Positions 1-11,400 of a stretch of DNA of 64,000 nt are shown one piece after another. Below the pieces are notes generated by a model. That model searched no databases and was not told the DNA's origin. It saw nothing but the letters and a program-made list of their open reading frames with translations. The position numbers and the translations under genes are program-made. Each line of letters starts with the position of its first letter. Position 1 is the first letter of the stretch. The DNA lies in the NCBI GenBank assembly GCA_030762935.1, contig CM060900.1:386841132-386905131 (forward strand), read 5' to 3'. The stretch is from Hymenopus coronatus. Lineage: Eukaryota; Arthropoda; Insecta; Mantodea; Hymenopodidae.

Positions 1-808
1 AACTGCATATCATACTGAGATTTCAATAAAGAAACCAAAGTGGAAAGGGATGTTTAATACTTAGTTTCTAACATTTCATTGCCTTAAAATGTTTTAAGTG
101 TGTTTTTGATATAATACAAAATGTATTAGATCTATGGTGCCCTCAGCTGAATATCCGATACATATAAACGATCGAAATTTATATCAGAGAAATGACTCCA
201 ACTATGGTTGATGTTCCTTTTACCCCTTCAGTTGCAGTCACAGGTAGAGAGCACCACCTTCCGCTCGCACCTCCTTCCTTTCCTTCAGGTTCACTCACGT
301 TCTTTGAGAATATCTGTATCTATCGTAACACCATGTTTTCAAATCCTTTTAGATTTTCCTGTATTGGTGTTTTTACTTCGACATACATTCTTAATGTATA
401 ACTCATGAATTCGTTTTTGAACAATGATTTTGTTCCAGAAAACAATGAGCGAGCCGGTACCTGCCCTTCTCGCCTATATTCTACGAACTTATGGCTCGTA
501 TTACTGAAATATGCACTGTGAATCGACTCAGTGCTGAGTCAAGTATTGTCGTATACCGAATATTAGTGTGTTTTAACATTTGAAATACATTTGTATCTTT
601 ATTTTAAAGTAAGGGAAAATACTCCATAGTCAAACTCATAAGGTAATATGTATTGTTTATTAATAAACTAGGGAAGAGGCGAAGCATAAGCATAGGTTCC
701 CTCCTGATCTTTTCAATGAAATCCGGGAACTGCAAGAAAGAGTTACTGCAGTGTCTATCACAGTTCTGTTTGCAGAACTTTGCAACAAAAGTAAACACAT
801 AGAGATAA
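1..808. other. unassigned AT-rich DNA
   Basis: No gene, repeat unit or RNA was recognised here. Short open frames at 192-408 overlap in two frames and lack any family signature. The long minus-strand frame at 604-1011 is rich in Ser/Leu and is best read as the antisense shadow of the acidic plus-strand frame that follows. Confidence 0.4.
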
Positions 809-1063
809 GAACCATTCTTTCCGAGTCCTAAGAAAAAGCATAAGCTCACGACAACAGTAACAGAAAATGACGAAATACTTGGAAAAGTTGGCCTAATTGA
901 AGAAAGAATTGATAACATTATAATTGAAGGCAATGAAATGGAAAGCAGTGACGAGGATAAAGACATTGATACTAATTCAGCAGAATATGAAGAAACATTA
1001 AATGTTGACAAAATACTAAAGGATCGCTTTATTCAGTGCGAAGTGTTGTGTGGAAAGAACTGA
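809..1063 (+). other. acidic open frame, possible exon or transposon ORF fragment
   Basis: A stop-to-stop plus-strand frame of about 84 codons. It begins right after a TAA at 806-808 and ends at a TGA at 1061-1063. The residues are strongly biased: a basic start (PSPKKKHKL) followed by an acidic stretch with SSDEDKDIDT and EYEETLNVDKI. Low-complexity acidic segments of this kind are typical of real coding sequence, including the N-termini of some transposases such as piggyBac, but nothing specific identifies it. There is no start codon near the beginning; the first Met is mid-frame. It could be an internal exon, a fragment of a decayed element, or chance. The function is unknown. Confidence 0.25.
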
Positions 1064-1790
1064 AATCGCTACTGGAACTATGGTATTTAATTTGGCAGTG
1101 TCTGTAGGAATACTCCGTATAGAGACATTCCACTGATTCTTGAGCGGGTGACTTCATCACAATGAGATGTCAATGTTACCGAAGGCTGGTAAGGCACTCG
1201 CATCCAAGATTTCATTTTACTGTCTCAATGTTCAAGAACCATTTCGAAAACTATAACCACAAACTAGGCAGTTTTTAGATATCAGAATGTTCCATTTCAC
1301 TCTTTTCTCTTTATAAGAAATAGTTTGCTATGAAAGAATGTGTAGCTTACTTGCTTGCTTGGCCTACATAACGTCAAAAAAGATCTTTAATCCCGAAGTA
1401 AACGCCACTCAGCTTATACTTTCGGCTTTTACACGTTTTGGTGGTATATAAATGGAATTATTTGTTGGATTTTGTTTAATGGCTGAACATCGCATGACAC
1501 TAATATAGAATTCTAGACACGAGTGAGTGTTCACAAGCTGTTGGCACCGAACCAGATTTTGGCAAGCACTCAGAACGCCACTGACAGACAGTAATGTATC
1601 GGCACCGAAAAGCGCTATGTTTTCCAAGTTTGACTCATTGGAGACTGTCTGGTTTTTGGGGCGTCGCTTGGCGAGGGTCGGTGATATGGATGACGCGTCA
1701 AGTTTACACCAACAAACATCCCCTTGGCCCGGTCTCGGCAGCAGCCCTGCTCCCTTCTTCCCCACTCTCTAATTGTTTCATGTGTCATGT
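1064..1790. other. unassigned, locally GC-richer segment
   Basis: The stretch from about 1400 to 1790 is noticeably richer in GC than its surroundings and is open on both strands (118 codons minus at 1409-1765, 81 codons plus at 1527-1772). Neither translation resembles a known family. It leads directly into the motif cluster at 1798-1830, so it may be part of a low-copy regulatory region. Nothing else is supportable. Confidence 0.3.
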
Positions 1791-1797
1791 CAGCCTT

Positions 1798-1830
1798 TAA
1801 TTACATCTCGTTTGTAATTAGTCACGTGAC
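1798..1830. promoter_or_regulatory. candidate regulatory cluster: inverted homeodomain cores plus palindromic E-box
   Basis: TAATTAC (1798-1804) and GTAATTA (1814-1820) form a 7-bp inverted repeat around a 9-bp spacer. Both contain the TAATTA homeodomain core. It is followed without a gap by GTCACGTGAC (1821-1830), a perfect 10-bp palindrome holding the CACGTG E-box bound by bHLH-type factors (USF, MITF/TFE, Clock/Cycle classes). The motifs are seen directly; a regulatory role is inference only. No adjacent gene is recognised. Confidence 0.3.
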
Positions 1831-1835
1831 GCCGG

Positions 1836-4330
1836 GGCCGTGAGACCGGACAAATGCAACACGTCCCGCCTGTTTGTTCCCGTATAATTCAAAACCGTTT
1901 CTGAAACTGCTTCGCCGTTGTCGCTGTGAAAAGCTTTTGCTGGGGTTGAAGAGTGAGAAAATGCCATAGGAGAGTACCAGTCATTGAGTGGCTAGCGAAC
2001 CAAATTAGTCTCTAAATATACCTGGAACAAAGACACCCCTGAAAGAGGGCTGTGTAAGAGTATATGCCTGAGTTTTAGCAATCTCATTCCTTTCGTTCTA
2101 AAACATCGCGGACTGGAATTGTGTGAAAAAAAAATTCAAAACAAATAAAAATAAAAACAAAAACCTGTTATTCTGCCAAATGCAACGCCTCTCTCAGTTT
2201 CTTATTTTTATGGCAGTATAAGCTATATACAAGTTTATAGCTTTTCCGTATTTTCCTACACGTAAGCCAGAACATCGTCGAGCTCCATTGGAATGTGATT
2301 TAGATCTGCAGACAGTGTTATATCTTCCAGCATTAGGATATTAATGAAGAAAACAGAGGGAATAGTGCCCGAAAAATCAAGAAGTAGCTCCTTAGTGTTA
2401 TCTTAATCAAGTGGAAAGAATGTTACTGTGTAGAACAGCCAGACAATAGTGTTATAAATGATTAATATGAATCTTTGTGTATCTTAGACAATTGCACAGG
2501 CTTTAAGCCGCAGCAATTCTAAACTATTTACTGTTCCTATTGCTAATTAATCAAATTCTTTCTTATTTAGTTCATTGCTGCTGTTTTTATTTGAGTAAGT
2601 AAATGACGATCTGAAATAAATTTACCTTGTGAAAATAATTTCTCACATAAATGTATAGGTCAAATGTAACGAAAAGAACAAGTACTTATTATGAGTAAGG
2701 TGGGGTAGTTATTTCAAATGAATCAAATTCTAGGGGCGAGTACTATTTAAGTGAAACAGCAACTTCATTAGAAATAGTTGTTATTACACTTGAATAGTGG
2801 CAATTGTCTATTTTTATTATATTATGGAGTCTATATTTGGCTTTTCATATATAAGTGCCTTTTAGAACTTTCATCGGAACACAGAATAGAAATGCTTTCA
2901 GCGGAAAATTATATTATCACTGAAGGGGTGTGTTTCGGTGGCTTTCTAAGCAGCTACATAGCTACGAATAGAAGCCACCTTACACGAAATATACTTTGTA
3001 CCCTTCTGTTTCCTCAAATTCTTTTACCCTCCTTAAGTGCTTATATTTCAAATGAGGGCCGCATTCACTCAAGCTTGCGTTCCAGTTACCTCTGTTTCTA
3101 GCCATTAAAGTGTTACTATTCCAACAAAATTCTTTGGATTATTTGAGCCGGAGTTTAAAAATATTACCGGAGAATTTTTGACAGATTAAAAAAGAAATCC
3201 GTGGAAATATACGTAACCAAAATGGCACCTAGACAACTGCAGAAAACGATGGTGGCAAAGAATTTTACTAAGAGCATGCTAAGAAAAAATGCTAGATGGT
3301 TTAAAGAAAGCGCCATATATTCTTTCAGGACTACGATGAAGTTGATTTTGTCGCGCAAGTTAGATCATATAAAGCGTTTGCTTTGACTCTCCTATCTAAG
3401 ATAGAACATAACCTGGAATTTTCAATAAAAAGCTAAGCTTAGTTCTACTAGGCAATTTGTAATTATATTGTTTGAAGTTAACCGATTTAAATGCAATATT
3501 CAACTTAAATATTAATTCAAAATATTAATAAATGGGTATTATAATAATGAACACAATAATTGCGAATATACTAAACATAACACAAAAGGTACATAGTAAT
3601 GTCAGTGCTATAAATGTGGCAATGTAAAACTGCCCGGAGTAGTAAAAACTAAAGTAAGAAGTGAATTAAAAGGAGCGTTATATTTATAAAAAGCCAAATT
3701 ACAATAAAAATCAATTTATATTAAAAAAAACGTTTAAAATTTAGCTAGAAAATGGATAGGTGTAAATATATAGCTTTTAAGCGCTTGTATTTTACATGCA
3801 TCTCATTAAACTTTAACTAAATTGGTGAAATATGTTGCATACTTATATTTACAGATGTAAAAGACGTATCTGGTTAATTTGCCTACTATTTGTCTAATTT
3901 TAGAAGCCAATCTGTACGTGTCGTCATAAATCATTTGGAGTTAGTACTCAGATTTATTGAAGCAAATCAAGTGGTTTGAGGGTCAATTTAAGGATAAAAT
4001 GCTATTTACAAGGTCTTGAACATCGGGGTTATAGCTACAGTGGTAAATAAAGAGCTGGGGGATATTCAAGTTAATGGTTTACCCCTGGTTTAGAAAGCGG
4101 TAAGAGCAGAAATTACCAGCGTTGGTGAATATGGTCCTCAGTCAGTGCAGGTTTACAGGTTATAAATATATTATTAACACTGAAGCTAAAGAACGTTGAC
4201 CTCAAACACAGTTTAAAGAGCGCTGTAATTTCGTCAAGAGAAATTCTCAGTAGTAGCAAATGTTATTTCTTCATTTTCCCCAGACACTACGATCCGCTAC
4301 TAATATTGAGTCTAAATGCCATTATGATCA
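1836..4330. other. unassigned AT-rich DNA
   Basis: No recognisable gene or repeat family. The 107-codon frame at 2778-3101 and the pair of overlapping frames at 3164-3386 have no domain signature and ordinary AT-rich codon content, so they are not called as genes. Confidence 0.4.
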
Positions 4331-4334
4331 ACAA

Positions 4335-4470
4335 ACATTACCTACGTCAAGGGGCTGTCGCTTTGAAGCACACTTAAAAATCATCGGTCTGGGCCGGGTT
4401 TGAACCCGTGACTTTGGATTCACAAGGCCAGCGCCTAACCAACTGAGCTATCGAAACTGACGCCCCCCAT
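4335..4470 (-). repeat. tRNA-derived SINE (family 1)
   Basis: Read on the minus strand, the head is tRNA-like: an A-box-like GATAGCTCAGTTGGTTAGG near 4440-4458, an anticodon-like arm, then a T-arm with GGGTTCAAACCC (B box) near 4393-4408. The acceptor ends do not pair, which argues against a functional tRNA gene. The body continues toward lower coordinates with GATTTTTAAGTGTGCTTC. This architecture is that of an RNA polymerase III SINE. Only one copy of this family is visible in the window. Confidence 0.7.
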
Positions 4471-4599
4471 TTGTGCTTTGTTTTAACTTCATTTTCAATC
4501 GGCGTGTATTTATTGGACACAGTAATATTACTTGGCAAATGCCTGACTCTCATTCTTTAAAGGAATTTGGAAGTCAATTTTAGAACACAATCTGTCCAA

Positions 4600-5230
4600 A
4601 ATTTGAATTTATTTTTATGCGTACATGAATTTTGGAACCTTTGGGCATATGTAAACTATTACATGTCCCTCCTTCGCTCGGACTCTAAAGCCGTTTAAAG
4701 ATTGTGTAATACACCTGTTTCCTAGCATTCTATATTATAAAACAGCGTTTTTCTCAGAACTACATATCACAGTTTCAAAATGTTCTACGCGTCCCAGCTT
4801 CGTTTACATTCCATTATAATTTCCCAGAATGTCCAGAGTTATCCACTGCAACATTCTATGAGATTAAAAACATGCTCTTGGCGTTTTAATTTCAAACAAA
4901 TTCCATGAAATTATAACTAATTTTAAGAATTAAAATTTCTTGTAGATGTGTTAAAAATTACACAATTTACTCATCACATTTAACTAAAATATGTTTTCAT
5001 AAAATTTTGGCTGTGGTTCAAAACTTCAACAGTAAAAATTGCCCCTAATTTCCTCAACTCCTAAGACGTGATGGACAGTTTAATTATGTGACATATTTAT
5101 TTAATAGCATTTATTAAATAAATTGTAACTCAAAAATATTTATTGCAATTTGAATGAAATTCGATGTGTTTAGGTAATTCACTAAAAGGCAATGCAATCA
5201 CAGTAAAATATATAGAAACGTTCTAAAATA
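4600..5230 (+). repeat. interspersed repeat family B, copy 1
   Basis: This stretch aligns by eye to 58120-58700 in the same orientation. Shared anchors are GGAACCTTTGG near the left end, a CCTTCG/CTTCCGGCTCTA-type block followed by CCGTTTAAA/CCATTTAAA, TGTGGTTCAAA in the middle, and TAATGCAATCACA-like sequence with AAATATATAGAA at the right end. The copies are AT-rich and carry no ORF. The class is unknown. It could be a non-autonomous DNA element or a piece of a longer retroelement. Confidence 0.5.
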
Positions 5231-5394
5231 TAATTTTGAAAATTTACTGCCATTATGCAAGACAACAATGTTAACCGAGTATTTACTTTCGCATTCTGTT
5301 TTTTCTTTCTTTCTTTTTTTCGTGCACCTCGTAATGAAACACAATACACTTACATAAAGAAGTGACAATAGACAAGAAGACCAAGCATGTTGTA

Positions 5395-6290
5395 ATATGT
5401 ATACCTTCTCTAGCTATTATATACAATGTACATGGTAGATAGAGAAGATATCCCACCCAAAAATTCAGTGCCACAATTTCACAATACATGTTTCCAGAAC
5501 CATTGAATCCAAACGAAAACATTTTTTGAAAAACGTCCATGTGTGTCTGTGCCTGTGTATATATCTGGGGATAACATACTAAAGAACGAAAACTTAGTTA
5601 AATACCAAACTTGGTAGTCAACCTCAATATCTTCCAAATAGTCAACATGCAGATTTTTAGGAAAATCCCTCACCCCAAATTACCCCTTATATGGAACATT
5701 TTTCGACATTTTCGATTTTCTCAAACTAGTTCTAACGATTTTGAACAAAATGTCTTATTTTAAATATATTTACATTTCTTGTATATCCTGAATTTCTTGA
5801 GAATAACCTCTGAAATCCTCTTTATTCTGAACTACATTTGCATAATTGGTAAACCGTAATACACAAAATCCTACCACACAAAAGATGTAGATCTCCTTAA
5901 AACACACAATTTATGTCAGTATACAGTTTTTTATAGAGCCAACCGTTTTCGAGGTATTCCCTGTTATTTGTTTTAATTTTAAATTACTTACTTCTCTCAA
6001 ACGGTAAGTCCTTTTGTTTCACATCTCTTTTGTTTTGCTCCTAGCCAGTAAATGGAACCAATGGAACCTATGCTAATCGCATAGCAACAGATTTTTAAAC
6101 ATTGGTATCGCTGTAGCCTGGTATGTTCCTTTGTTTGCTTTCTGCTGAGAAGGGAATAAGTAATACAGTCATTTTTGCTAGTTTTTATTTCGAATAACAT
6201 GATGTGGGTAACGAATAATCATTTGTGGGAATAGTTTGTTTGCAGAACAGATGGTCATGTGAATACGACATATTAGAATTTCTTCTCGAT
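5395..6290 (-). repeat. interspersed repeat family A, copy 1
   Basis: Read on the minus strand this matches five other places in the window. The element begins with ATTCACATGAC and TCTGCAAACAAACTATTC, has a central TTGTGTGTTTTA..GAGATCTACAT block, an AAAGAGG..ATTC..AGAAATTC block, a GTTTGGTATTTAA block, and ends with GAATTTTTGGGTGGG and TCTCTATCTACCATG. The frames at 5283-5673 and 5997-6200 lie inside it and resemble no known protein. The class is unknown; no terminal inverted repeat or reverse transcriptase was found. Confidence 0.65.
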
Positions 6291-6967
6291 ATAACTAAAT
6301 TTCAGCCATGCAGTGGCAATACGAAGGTGTGAAAACATAGGTTATTGTGACTCTTTCTGCTCTTAGCAAATCTTATTGTTTTATGGAAACAAAGTTAAGA
6401 CTTTTAATGGAAATAGTTAAGTATCATAAGGGAAATCTAGCTGAAAAAATAGTGACTTTTCAAACAGCAGCAAGGCGATAGTTAATGAGGACTCCATAAT
6501 CACTGACTGCAATACTCTGCATGGAATATGAAGACTGCTATTTAACAATTTTATAGAGGTCCCCAATTTTCATTTAAGCACTGTGACGACTTTTCAGATG
6601 CAAGTTCGTCATAATTTATTTTGGCTAGTGTGTTCTAAAATCGTATGCAATAAGGGACCATTGTTAGATCACAAGGATCTACCGATCACAATGTTTCGCG
6701 TAAAATCCTTCATTTTGGAGCCTCGCGACAAAGCGGCGTAATGAAGTACCCACAACAAGCCCCTTCTTCAACTAGCTCACTCTTGGACAGTTGAACACAA
6801 AATCTCTCTAGTCTGTTTCAGTGGCAGCACGTCACAGAACTCTTCTGAAACCGGTCGGAGAAAAGCACTTTGTATAGCACCATAAATGCAGTCGCTAACT
6901 CACTAGCTTGCTGTCCACCTCGGGAGATCTCTCGCTTATGTAGGCGCAGGAAGTACCGACAGAGTAT
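6291..6967. other. unassigned DNA
   Basis: No gene or repeat recognised. The minus-strand frames at 6818-7093 have no domain signature. Confidence 0.35.
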
Positions 6968-7015
6968 TTCAGAATATTCTGAAAGCGGATGGATGGAAAT
7001 CTTCCAGAAAATTCT
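6968..7015. promoter_or_regulatory. candidate heat-shock-type element and 16-bp palindrome
   Basis: TTCAGAATATTCTGAA at 6968-6983 is a perfect 16-bp palindrome. Eighteen bases later, 7002-7014 reads TTCCAGAAAATTC, which fits the three-pentamer heat-shock element pattern TTCnnGAAnnTTC exactly. A match of this length is expected about once by chance on this scale, so the case rests on the two dyads lying close together. No promoter or transcribed region is recognised next to them. Confidence 0.25.
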
Positions 7016-7812
7016 GGTTTTCTGACGATAACGCTTCCAGTGTTTACTATGGCCAAGAACGTCATCGCGTCTCTTACCACCGTGTATACCCAACTGCCTT
7101 ACGCGGAACTCCCGCTTAGCTTGGGTTATAATTTAGTTGCTGCGTCACAGTATCTTACGGATAGCTTACAATTCACTTCAGGTTTTGTTGTTGCTATTCG
7201 TAAACCACAATGTGTCGGTTCATTTATAAATGTTGCACAAATTAATCTATTTGCATTACACAGATTCAAATGGCCCAACGTGCTGTACCCGCGGTTGTTG
7301 TTTTTTTTTCTCTGTAAAATCCGTAGTTGAACAAGGTTAATTCGTGAATGCCAAATGCTCACGTACTCGGCATTGCTGCCTACATGGTAGGCATAATGCT
7401 CCGTACATTTCAGCAGTCGCTGCTGTTACTGGATAATCGTACAAGCGTTCCGCTGAGACACATTCGCTAGAAAATATGTTGTAGGTAGGTATATACTTTA
7501 ACCGAAAATCTGCAGGTGCGATATGGGCAGTGGCATTGTCTTCCTTATTGTTTTCATACTCTTTTTATGGAATAAGGGTATAAGAAAACATTTGAATGGG
7601 CTTATAAGCCGTGAATCTGGCATCAGTACACATTTTCATGCTATTACAAAGGCTCCCAAATATCATGCATTGCTTGTTTCAGCCAGCTATATTTTGTGTA
7701 CAGTTTTGAATCGATGATTGAAAAACACCAGTAGTGCAGTTAAGGATATATCTGTTTGATTTTTGGAAAAAAACACGAATTATTGTACTGATAGTACTAT
7801 CCTATTATTCTT
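7016..7812. other. unassigned DNA with two-strand open frames
   Basis: The plus frame 6989-7330 (113 codons) and the minus frame 7126-7362 (78 codons) overlap. The plus translation is of fairly normal amino-acid composition but matches no family I know, and there are no obvious splice or initiation signals that would support a gene. It is left unassigned. Confidence 0.3.
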
Positions 7813-7880
7813 TTAGCTACATACATACATACATACATACATACATACATACATACATACATACATACATACATACATAC

Positions 7881-7911
<31 letters not shown>

Positions 7912-8424
7912 CATACATACATACATACATACATACATACATACATACATACATACATACATACATACATACATACATACATACATACATACATACATAC
8001 ATACATACATACATACATACATACATACATACATACATACATACATACATACATACATACATACATACATACATACATACATACATACATACATACATAC
8101 ATACATACATACATACATACATACATACATACATACATACATACATACATACATACATACATACATACATACATACATACATACATACATACATACATAC
8201 ATACATACATACATACATACATACATACATACATACATACATACATACATACATACATACATACATACATACATACATACATACATACATACATACATAC
8301 ATACATACATACATACATACATACATACATACATACATACATACATACATACATACATACATACATACATACATACATACATACATACATACATACATAC
8401 ATACATACATACATACATACATAC
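7813..8424. repeat. tetranucleotide microsatellite (ACAT)n, about 150 units
   Basis: An almost perfect ACAT array of about 600 bp. The only departure I see is an A-to-T change at 7881. Because 4 is not a multiple of 3 and no stop codon arises, every frame is open, giving long fake proteins such as repeated HTYI and MYVC on the two strands; these are not genes. The right end passes into ACACCCCTGG. Such length and purity suggests recent slippage expansion, and the true length may differ from the assembled one. Confidence 0.98.
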
Positions 8425-11400
8425 ACCCCTGGATAATTCTATACTAAGACAGATGGACGAATCCAGCTATTTTCAAATCGTTTTAGAAATCGTTCTATAT
8501 ATCTACACTGCGTTCAATAATATTATTGCAAAGGAGAGCGCAGAAGTGTTACTTTTCGTTCATTTTCACGTCTTGGTACTTTAACAGCGGCTAAAGAACA
8601 CTGAAATTCTTAAAGACATATTCACAGAATAACTATTCTATTTCCTGCTTCTACTTAAATTAGTGAACAATAGTAGTACCACAAAATAATTAATGACTAA
8701 CAGAAGGTTTTGCTACGAACCGTTGCAGATCTCCCGTTGGCCGATCAGATCCATGTAGCTTAATAACATGTAAAGATGTATTACTTCCTGTTCCAATTTC
8801 TATCTAATTATACCATAGTAAGCCGCATTAGCTAGTTGATCTGGATTAATGTCAGCATAATTGGAGAACACAGGCTACCCCTCTTTAACTTCTACTAATA
8901 TTTTATGCACTTACTGACTTTGTTAGTTATTTTTAATGTAACAAAGGCTACCACATTGAAATATGTTTGAAGGAGAAACTTCCATAAGATGAATTACGTT
9001 TAACAACCTCCTGTGTTTGGCTGCATTGTCAGGCACTCCATCTGTATTAGCATTTGCCTACTAGGTGTACATCATAATAAATACCTTTCGCGTGCTATGT
9101 TTCCAAATGCTGGATACGCGGAAAGCTTCCATAAATTATTCATTAAAGAAAAGTTATAGCTTATAAGCTCAGGTAAAACAACATCTTAATAAAATGTATC
9201 ATGATTCACTTTTAATAATATCTTCTTATTTGAATATTATGTGACTGTCGGTTAGTATTCAGCCTCTATTGTGTAGACTTCAACTATAGAAGATTTCTTG
9301 GGAAAATGGGTTTCCTTACACTACAAAGGACTATATCTGAAATATCTAAGGCCCTTCACAGGCATAAAACGGTAATAACAACAGGGAAGAACGAAATGTG
9401 AAGTCGAAATTCAGAGAGGTTCTCAATCTTCATAATTGTGTTTTTCCTCTGCAGAGTAGCTTAAGCGTGATTTTGTTTACTCAAGTACCTCAGAATGCGG
9501 ACACGTAATAACCAAACGCCTATGCCGCTTTATTTTTAACTAAGTATATAATTTTCGCGTTCTCTATTTATTGACAAATTGCTAAAGGTACAAACAACGT
9601 AGGTCCGATTTGTCGAGTTTTGCAGGGGGATAAATATCTATTAGCAGGACAATGTATCTTATTTCTTCATATCAGTGTTTTACAGACTTCTGGGAATGTA
9701 TTTATTTTTAGCTTTGCCTCTCTTATACATGTGAGGAATTGCGAGCTCTTGATTCTTATCAGCCAAATATTTGCAAGTATCTTTTTAGAGTGAGTGTGCG
9801 TATCTGTTGTTCGTAAACAAATTGGTAGGGGTCAGCTGCAATGTTGTAATTCTTACATTTATATTATACGTTTTTAGGTTAGTAACAAAAATTTATGTTT
9901 TGACAACCATCAGTAATATTGGTAAAGTAGGCTGAAAATGAAATGACGTATGTGTTAGCCATTCTCGGAGTAAAAGCACAAAAGTGGAAATGTATTCTGC
10001 GTGGGTGAGTACATTGTCACTTGAAACTGGTAGAATCCCACTGGAATACGCTCGTTTAGTCCGAATGACGTCCGATGACAGAGACATCTGTCAGTGTTAA
10101 TAATAATCATTGGATGTTCACGAGCAACGCATTGTCTTCTCTTGCACGTGCACCTCCAGCTGACAGCTGGGTTAACATGCAGAAAGTTTTAAAGGGCTTT
10201 TCAACTTGTCCACTTGACGATCCATCCGAGTGGTTGAGGAGAGGTCTTTTATTAACAAAATGCCTGATACGCCTGCTCCTGCTCCTATTATTTGAAAAGA
10301 AATAAAAATGTGTAGTTATGCTGTTTACACAGCATTGTGAAGGTATAATAATAGGTTTTAAACAAAACGCATCTTTATTTAGAAAAGGAGGAAAAAATCG
10401 TAAACCGATTGCATTTAGATATGATAATAATGCTTATGGATGAAATGATGCAGCAATTGATACACAAACCAACTTTAAAGCGTATAATTCCAAATAAATA
10501 TAAAGGAGTTTTCTCGTAAAGCAAGAATCTTACTGCAAGAGAGATATATAATTGCAGATTCACATTAACGGGGGCAGGGGTTGTTTGTAAATAGCAAGAG
10601 AGTGTTCAGCATGTCTGAGTTTCCCAAAGCGCTATACCGTTGTGTATTCTTGATGCCTAATCTGCTGCCAAGCGAGTTTGTTGTTAGCCAGAAGTTGGTG
10701 TGCTGTGCAATGTTTGATAATTTTTTTCCTAGAAAAATTAGAGTACATACTCGCATAAATGTAGCTCATAGTTTAATGAAACCAATATATAAATTCTACC
10801 TTTGATCAACAATCTCACATGTACCAGATGGTTGTGGTACATCCTCTGCTTTTTCCTTGTACTCCCAGTTTAGCACAGCACCGATTATTTCTAACAAAGA
10901 ATGAAGTATCCGTTATATTCATGCAACAGGATGTGGCACTTTGGCGGATCATCTGAATTTCTTAACCTCTCCCCGGCAACCTTCCAATTTCTGAAATGCT
11001 GCATAGCTTTTAAATGCTTTTTTGGGGAGGGGGGAATAAAAAGTACTTATTGAATTTTTTAAGAAAATTTTAGTTAATCAGAGTATATAATCGCTTCATC
11101 TTAGATTTGGTCCCATAGGTATTTAATTTATATGAATGGAGAATTGCTAAAAACCAATCCTACAATTGACTACCAAAGAAGAAGAAGAAGTATTTAATCG
11201 CATAAAGCCATTTAGAGTTCGTATAATTCTAAGACATTTAACAAAGATGATGATCCGGAGTACAAGAATACCCCACTCCAAACCCTCAAGACAAAAACAA
11301 TCTTCAAGGTTAATTAAAACATATGGGTTCACTGACTTCTAAAGTTAGCAATTTTTCAGTTAGTACAATTATTTAACATATACTGCTAGGAAACTTGATT

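Noticed and set aside
604..1011. 135-codon minus-strand frame
   Set aside because: It is antisense to a better biased acidic plus-strand frame, and its Ser/Leu richness is what that shadow predicts.
4381..4470. Possible functional tRNA gene on the minus strand
   Set aside because: A and B boxes are good, but the acceptor stem does not pair and a SINE-like body follows.
7734..8447. Long open frames of over 200 codons (HTYI and MYVC repeats) on both strands
   Set aside because: They are translations of a tetranucleotide microsatellite that contains no stop codon in any frame.
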